Below are positions 58,280 through 64,000 of a stretch of 64,000 bases of DNA, one piece after another. The notes below the pieces were generated by a model. The model searched no databases, was not told the origin of the DNA, and worked only from the letters and a program-made list of their open reading frames with translations. The DNA comes from Topomyia yanbarensis (lineage: Eukaryota; Arthropoda; Insecta; Diptera; Culicidae), in the NCBI RefSeq assembly GCF_030247195.1, contig NC_080672.1:394089037-394153036 (forward strand), read 5' to 3'. Every line of letters starts with the position of its first letter. The first letter of the stretch is position 1. A program made the position numbers and the translations under genes.

Positions 58280-59655
58280 CAGTGGTCCAGAATGTAAATT
58301 TAACAGGAATTTTAACTTTTTGCTAAAATTAAATGACCTAGCCTTACAATATGTTTGGGAAAGTTGTTGTACTTTGGAAGGTTATTCTTTTTGTTTAAAC
58401 AGAAGTTAGGATGGTCCTAATTTTAGCAATTTTTAAAATTAACGTTTCGAGATATAGCTTGATTGTCTTCAATGAAGTTGTAGAACTACACATTTTAGAC
58501 AAATTTGCTGAAGACACGGAAGCTCTAACTTTTATACCCTAGTAACAATTAAGGTTTTATGGTACTCTTGAAGCCTTCCTTAAAACTTAAATTACACTTC
58601 TAGTGTGCTACAAAACTAGAAATGCTACTTGGGTACTTTCCATTGCACGATAAATCCAAATGTAAGTTTTAGGGCGTTCCTTTAAAACGGTTTTATTTCT
58701 ATAACTTTTGTTTTTATTTTACACTAAAGTACCCTTTGAACATCTTGAAGATTATTTTAGGGCGCATAATTTTCTTTAAAACACCATCTACTAAACTTTT
58801 TTTGTTTTTAAAGTTATACTTTTATATAAAAATATAACTTTTTCAAATAGCATTATCTTCGATTAGGGCACTTAAGATTAAATACCGTTGCTGTCATATG
58901 AAATAGCATACTTTGTAATATAGATCACCAAACAAAAAGAAAAATGCGATTTTTTATATCTTGTAACATTTACTCAAAAAATAGTTTATTTTTAGTAAAA
59001 AGTATATAAACTTTCTAACAAAAGAAGCTAGACGTTAGGAATATTGAGAATATTGTTCTTCAAAATATCTGAAAGTATTTCTAAAGTGATCTTAATGGAA
59101 AATCAAAACTACAAAAGTTATATAAAACCAGTTTTAATCCACCTAGCGGTGTAATTGCGCCTTTCTCAATCATGAATCATAGGAATTTTTGTGGCAAATT
59201 TTGCGTGGAATGCCCCATATATTACATTTTTATTATACGTGACATGACAACTATATATAAGAAAATATTCGAGTTCTAGAAGTTTGTAAAAAGGAAAAGG
59301 ACAAATCGATAACTTTAACCACAACCAGTAATCGGCGGTCTGAGATTTAGTTTAGTCGTCTTGATTAGCTGGTGGGAGAAGAAGGGTAATGTTCACAAAA
59401 TATGTAGGAAGGATTCTTTATGCCCAAATGGACCAAACACCACATATTGTTTACGAAATTTTTTCGATAAAGCCACGGTATTATTAAACGCGAAATTGGC
59501 TAAGTCCCAAAAAGTCGATCCTTGGGAATTTTTTTTTTCAAGGTGACATAAAATCTCGACATTTCATGCATTTTAAAGCTGTTTGGCATCAAAAATACGA
59601 ATTCGATTCCTGAAATTACATGGGGTCTTTTGAAAAAAATAGTTGCGGCTTATAT
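58280..59655. other. A+T-rich unassigned DNA; no gene seen
   Basis: No recognisable gene. The text AATCCACCTAGCGGTGTAAT near 59137 is of a kind common in mosquito intergenic DNA, from memory. Confidence 0.35.
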
Positions 59656-59842
59656 AACGAATTTCGCGGTAAATCGTATTCAGAGTTAGCAGCACCCTCT
59701 CAGATTTCAACGAATCTTTCTGTACATGAAGACTTTGTCACAAAAAGCCACTTTGCACACTTTGTTTTTCCACAAATAATCTAGACTGTCTTTTGAAAAG
59801 AGTCAAACTTTTTTTTACCATTTTTTTTCAAATGGCTATAGT

Positions 59843-60148
59843 TAGCGATGTTTGATTTTTGCAAATAATCGAATACCTGATAATTGAGTAATTTTCGAGA
59901 GCTTGATTAATTGATTCGATTAATCGGCTAAGATAATCGATTAAAATAAATAATGGATTGGGTAGTAAATCTTAGTTTGCTAACCAAAAAAGGTCTATTT
60001 AAATATTTTGACTTCCTTGCACTTTTTGTTCTACAGTTTTCATGATTTACTCCATTATACCGAAGGCTTCTAATTGATTATTGATTGTTCGATTACTTTA
60101 GAAATTAATCGATTATTTGCGTTAATCGAGTAAAAAAATACATCACTA
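59843..60148. mobile_element. hAT-type MITE
   Basis: 306 bp with ends TAGCGATGT and (complement) TAGTGATGT, flanked by 8-bp target duplications that match at 7 of 8 bases (GCTATAGT 59835-59842, ACTATAGT 60149-60156). Both features are characteristic of hAT transposons. The interior is rich in TTAATCGA-type words. The uninterrupted target is visible in the sister copy at about 44090 (GGCTATAGTCTAAAAATG). Confidence 0.75.
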
Positions 60149-60467
60149 ACTATAGTCTAAAAATGACAAATCCTACAACAAATGTTGTAGTGGTGATTTT
60201 CACAAAATAATCAAAATTTTGAATAAAAATATTGAAAAAATTCTTCAATTCCCTACACTAAAAAAAAAAGATTTTAAAAGTGTTAAGTCGATTTACAAAA
60301 AAAAAACCATCTTTGATTTTCGATGAAATTTTATTCCAAGATAGGTAATTGTGTTCCCTATCTACCGTCAAAAACTCAAGTTGGGCACTTTCAAGGAAAA
60401 AAGTTATTTGAAAAAAACTACTCGTTGGCCAAACAGAATTTTTTTTCAGTGTATTTTTATTCAGGGT

Positions 60468-60870
60468 TTCAGAATCCAGAGGAAAGAACCCAGACTTTAG
60501 ATTCTATAGCCCAGAGTCCAGTGCCCCGAGGAGAGAGACCAGAATCCAGAGTCGCGAGTTCTCAATCCAAAATACTGAGGCGAGTCTAGAATTCAGAGTT
60601 CAGTGTCGAGAATGCAAAGTCCAGAGTCCACAACGCAGCGATCAGGACCCAGAGTTCCGAAGACAGAGCTCAGAGTTCAGAATCCAGAGTTCCTAGGGCA
60701 GAGCCCAGAGTCCAGAGCCCAGAGACCAGAAACTAGAGTCTAGAGTTTTTATCCCAAAATACTGAGCCCAGAGTCCTCACCATATAATCCAGAGCCCAAA
60801 GTCCAGAGCCCCTAACCCTAAATAGTGAGACCAGAGTTTAGAGTCCGGATTCCAGAGCTCAGAGTCCAGA
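60468..60870 (+). repeat. Heptamer minisatellite (CCAGAGT)n, left part
   Basis: Degenerate 7-base units such as CCAGAGT, CCAGAAT and TCAGAGT in tandem. The array is interrupted by a SINE (60871-61404) and continues to 62387. Because the period is 7, every frame reads as a 7-residue repeat rich in Ser, Pro, Glu, Gln and Arg; these frames are not genes. Confidence 0.85.
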
Positions 60871-61404
60871 TGACGGCGCCGGTGGTTGAGTGGTAAGCGG
60901 GACCGCCACTCATTCCAATTTGTCTGGGTTCAATTCCAGCCGAGGTCGTTGAGATTTTTCTGAGGTGAAAAAATCTGTGGTCACGTCTTCCTTCGGAAGG
61001 GAAGTAAAGCCGTTGGTCCCCGGTCTATGAGTTTGGTGGATCGATATCTAGTCCAGATAGTGGAGTCACCTCTCTGGCGTCGGTAAAGAAGAAGTGATTC
61101 AACTTCTATACTCTTACTAACAAAAATATCCTCCTCCTGTGATACTTGTGGAGTGCGCAGTAGTATATACGGCCTCTAGCAAAAGCAAGTATCGGACTAA
61201 CCACTCCTTCCCTTTCCTTCCGCGATCTACGTTCGGGCCTGGCCGGTGCCGGTATTGATCAATACTTTAGGATTACCAGGAGTTGCACATTGAAAGATGT
61301 TTCGCTACTCCCAAGCATAATTATCTACTGCTTCTCTGTGCAACTTCAGCTAGTCCAGATCAATAACGGAGGTGCAGCCAGGGGTGGTCGCACAAGCTCA
61401 AGCT
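60871..61404 (+). mobile_element. tRNA-derived SINE, 534 bp
   Basis: The RNA polymerase III promoter boxes are clear: A box TGGTTGAGTGG (60883-60893) and B box GGTTCAATTCC (60927-60937), 33 bp apart, as in a tRNA. A perfect 25-bp target duplication (60846-60870 and 61405-61429, CGGATTCCAGAGCTCAGAGT then CCAGA) flanks it, though the satellite target weakens that somewhat. The 3' half (GTGATACTTGTGGAGTGCGC, GTATTGATCAATACTTTAGG, AGTTGCACATTG) resembles the 3' part of the element at 34820-36357, suggesting mobilisation by the same LINE. No intact tRNA fold follows, so this is not a tRNA gene. Confidence 0.85.
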
Positions 61405-61429
61405 CGGATTCCAGAGCTCAGAGTCCAGA

Positions 61430-62387
61430 ATCCAGAGTTTAGATTCCATAGCCCAGCGACCAGAACCCAGAGTCCCGAGGAGAGCCCAGAGTCCGGAGTC
61501 TAGAATTCAGAGTTCCGAGTGCATAGTCCAGACCCCACAGTTCAGAGTCCCAAGTCCAGAATCAAGAGAACCCAGAGCCCATAGCTCAGAGACCACAGGC
61601 TACAGTCAAGTGTCCATAGCACAGAATCTTGAGGCGAGAGCTCAGAATCCAGAGTTCAAAATTCAGAGAACATAGTCGAGAATCCTGGGTCCAGAGTCAT
61701 CAACCCAAATTACTCCTCCAGAGCCCGAAATACTTAACCCAAAATACTCAGGCAAGAGCTCAGATTCCAGAGCGCATAGCCCAGAACCCAGAGGCCAGAA
61801 TCCAGAGTTCATAACACAGAATTTCGAGACGAGAGTCCCGAGTCCAGAACGCAGTGTGAAGAGTGCAGCATCCAGAGTTCAAAGTCCAGAATCTAGAGCT
61901 CAGAGTCCAGAGACGAGAATCATGAGACCAGAGTTCAGCGTCCAGAGCCCAGAGTTCTCAACCCAAAATGCTGATCCCAGTGTCCCGAGCTCAGTTCCAG
62001 AGTCCAGAGCACAGAGCCCACAGTCCAGATTCCGGAGACCCGAGTGCAGAGCCTAAAGTTCAGAGTATAGAGTTCAGATTCCAGAGTGAAGGATCAAGAC
62101 CCCAGATACCAGAGCCCATGGTTCTGAGTCCAGAGTGCGTAGTACAGAAATTCAAGGCCAGCGCCAATAGTCCATCATCCAGCGATGAGAGTGAAGAGTT
62201 CAGAATCCAAAGTCCATAGTCCAGAGACCAGAATCCAGAGTCCCGTCGAGAGAGCCAAAAATCCAGAGTCACGAGTGCAGATTTCAGAGTTCAGAGTGCA
62301 GACATCAGAGTCTAGAGTTAGGATTCTAGAGTCCAGAATCAAGACCCCAGAGACCATAGTCCAGAGTCCAGAGTTTTTGCATGTATC
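61430..62387 (+). repeat. Heptamer minisatellite (CCAGAGT)n, right part
   Basis: Continuation of the array beyond the SINE. It contains short higher-order blocks and ends at AGAGTCCAGAGTTTTTGCAT, where the long-TIR element resumes. Overlapping frames on both strands (for example 61968-62219, 62175-62393) are repeat translations. Confidence 0.85.
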
Positions 62388-62594
62388 AGGCAACTATCAG
62401 TTAAGAAATTGGATTCTGAGATGATTATGACTTTCATTGGTTTAGTTTTCGATAAAAATACACTGAAAAGAAGTTCAGTGTGGACAAGGAAAGGTTTTTT
62501 TTTTTCAAATAGCTTTTTTTCCTTGATGGCACTTTTCGAAAAGTTAAAAAGTTAGTGGCTTTAGGGTTTCACAAGAATCATGTGACTTTTTAGC

Positions 62595-62660
62595 TTTACT
62601 GTCTAACTGGTGCCAAGACGGTGCCAGTTACTGATGAGGAGAACCCGAAACGCAAAATCT
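62595..62660 (+). ncRNA. Hammerhead ribozyme-like, family 2, best core
   Basis: Plus strand: GUC (62601-62603), stem I TAACTGGTGCC (62604-62614), loop AAGAC, GGTGCCAGTTA (62620-62630), giving 11 continuous pairs with two G-U. Then CUGAUGA (62631-62637), stem II GG-AGAAC-CC within GGAGAACCC, GAAA (62647-62650) and C62651. All core bases are canonical. Stem III is poor (only about two pairs beside the core), so activity is doubtful without a partner strand. Confidence 0.6.
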
Positions 62661-63250
62661 TATTTAATTTAATTAAATTTTACTTAATTTAAATAATATG
62701 GTTTGTGTTCGAAAGTATTTATCCCCATCCTAGAAATTGAATCATCAGATAATGTATCGAATAGCAAAGCTGAGATAAATTAAGACTCAATTGTGCTACA
62801 GCGTTTACCACTACTGTTCCACTGAAAATTTTAATTGCAGAATCACAATATTAATTCAAAATAACTCATCATACCTCCTTTCGCAGCATGCTGAAAAAAT
62901 AGCTATATTTACATTTGCTACTGATAGTGCCAAATGTAGCCTTGTCTTGCAGCACCGACTCTAAATTATAACAGCTGGAAATTACGCCACGACTGATACG
63001 CTAGACGAGAGTGCAAAAACCTGACACAGTCCGAAGACTGCACACTGCATAGTGCATCTGTCTTTGGAACTGGCTCTCACTCTCGCGATTCCAAAAACTC
63101 CCACTGATCGTCATTGTTACCACCACCACCATTACCACTACCGCCACCGCTCATCTCCATCACACGAATCGCAATTCCTCGGCGTACGTACAGTCCAATC
63201 GTCTTACGCGAGCACAGTCAAGCGTTGGGTTGTGCGGACTCTGTCGACAA
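62661..63250. other. No gene seen
   Basis: Unassigned DNA. A codon-repeat-like CCACCACCACCATTACCACT run lies near 63121; the frames 63052-63303 and 63114-63308 pass through it and have no domain. Confidence 0.4.
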
Positions 63251-63254
63251 GATT

Positions 63255-63430
63255 TTCGTTATTTATGCAATTTCGACTTCGTCTCATCAGAATCCGGCAT
63301 TAACTTAGAGCCAGGGCTAAATCAGAACTACTTTTCTTGTGGGGCATCGTGTTTGACTAGCGGTTTGGTAAGGAACACAAATAGTATTACTGGTTCCAAT
63401 TTAGTATCGGATGCTGATGAGAAGAAGGGG
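63255..63430. mobile_element. Retrozyme-like remnant with hammerhead pieces
   Basis: On the minus strand CUGAUGA (63290-63284), stem II GAC-GAA-GUC (63283-63275) and GAAA (63274-63271) survive. Stem I and the cleavage triplet are not recognisable. A plus-strand TCGGATGCTGATGAGAAGAAG lies at about 63408-63428. The CTTGTGGGGCATCG block is inverted relative to its position in other units, so this is a rearranged copy. Confidence 0.45.
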
Positions 63431-63589
63431 GTAACCCCGGGGATTCCCAGCGTCCGCAAAGGGGGTAACTTACAATTTACACGTCCTTTCTTTATCTCTT
63501 GTTTAAGAGTTGTGGTGTCTTTGGCAAAGTTGTTGCATGACATCTACCACTTTATTTGATCCTTTCATATTAGTTTGGCATTCAGTCGC

Positions 63590-63915
63590 TGGGGTGGCGC
63601 TGTTATCAACTTTTTAATGCAACGAGAAAGAAAGATGGTGTCTACGACAAAGTTGTATGTCAGGTGATTATAAGTATATTTTCCGACGATACTAACTTTG
63701 TAGGTCGTACAAGTTTTGAAATATGGCGTATTCTTGAAAACATAACCTGTAAGTAAAATGTTTAACCAAAATATGCTCTATCTCGAAACATACAGGATCT
63801 ACAAAGTTTGAATCCTCAGAAGATATGTTTAAAATGATAAGACTTTCTCGAAGACACCACATTTCTATCTAGCTCTATTAAAAAGTTAATAACAGCGCCG
63901 CTCTAGCGACTGAAT
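63590..63915. mobile_element. MITE family M3
   Basis: 326 bp with ~40-bp inverted repeats: left ATTCAGTCGCTGGGGTGGCG then CTGTTATCAACTTTTTAAT, right ATTAAAAAGTTAATAACAG then CGCCGCTCTAGCGACTGAAT. The interior contains GAAGACACC and ACAAAGTTGTATGTC text. Non-coding; the superfamily is not determined. The DNA after it, up to the window end, is unassigned. Confidence 0.75.
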
Positions 63916-64000
63916 TCCGAACTAGTATAATTCAACCAAATAAAGCGCTAGGTACCATAGAGTAACTTTTCCGAAGACACCATAACTCTATAACGAAAGA

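Larger units (their letters stand above)
59656..62560. mobile_element. Long-TIR DNA element, copy 2, with satellite core
   Basis: The left arm (59656-60467) is collinear with 43920-44390: AACGAATTTCGCG, GAGTTAGCAGCACCCTCTCA, TAATCTAGACTGTCTTTTGA, ATAGGTAATTGTGTTCCCTA. A part of the right arm remains (62388-62520: GCATGTATCAGGCAACTATC, GATTATGACTTTCATTGG). The outer right arm is lost. Where copy 1 has its transposase-like core, copy 2 has a heptamer minisatellite. A hAT-type MITE is inserted in the left arm. Confidence 0.65.

Noticed and set aside
60871..60945. Functional tRNA gene
   Set aside because: A and B boxes are present, but the sequence continues as a 534-bp SINE with target duplications and no acceptor-stem closure.
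61856..62393. Ser/Pro/Gln/Glu repeat proteins on both strands
   Set aside because: A 7-base tandem repeat opens all frames as heptapeptide repeats; there are no start context or flanking exons.

Overview
The window looks like repeat-dense, non-coding DNA from a culicine (Aedes-like) mosquito. The basis is indirect: fragments resembling the mosquito ITmD37E branch of Tc1/mariner, PHD-finger ORF1 non-LTR retrotransposons, a tRNA-derived SINE with A and B boxes, a Penelope-type hammerhead remnant, and many TA-flanked MITEs. I found no host protein-coding gene that I can defend. The only long intact reading frame with a recognisable protein is a retrotransposon ORF1 (6075-6854). The non-repetitive stretches (about 15.4-18.1, 25.1-29.4, 38.6-41.8, 42.7-43.9 and 56.0-59.6 kb) could be intron or intergenic DNA.

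Layout. 0-8.1 kb: a decayed mariner-like transposase, a minus-strand piece of a composite retroposon, a Penelope-type hammerhead remnant, and a 3.5-kb TIR element that carries a MITE and an ORF1-only LINE. 8.1-9.95 kb: a minisatellite, a fold-back element, and tandem ~345-bp units that each hold a hammerhead ribozyme. 9.95-14.95 kb: an A-rich tract split by a TA-flanked TIR element that itself contains a complete 2.08-kb retroposon with a 22-bp target duplication. 18-31.8 kb: many more retroposon copies, two of them hit by the same MITE, plus a 288-bp near-perfect palindrome and a second hammerhead family. 34.8-38.6 kb: a 1.5-kb retroelement with target duplications, then a broken LINE reverse transcriptase. 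41.8-42.7 kb: a pogo-like TIR element with an HTH remnant. 43.9-48.6 and 59.7-62.6 kb: two copies of a long-TIR element; the first holds another complete retroposon, the second a heptamer minisatellite with a SINE inside. 50-54.5 kb: a third retroposon cluster.

Two observations stand out. First, dispersed repeats carry hammerhead ribozyme cores in type III order (GUC, closed stem I, CUGAUGA, stem II, GAAA). The two copies at 8848-8922 and 9192-9266 keep every core nucleotide, and stem II changes in a compensatory way among copies. Their head-to-tail ~344-bp arrangement resembles retrozymes. Second, a non-coding ~2.06-kb composite retroposon has an A-tail, 20-22-bp target duplications, about three internal ~0.4-kb repeats and a 3' stem-loop. 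It is built like a primate SVA but has no obvious relation to a known element. All function statements are inferred from sequence alone.
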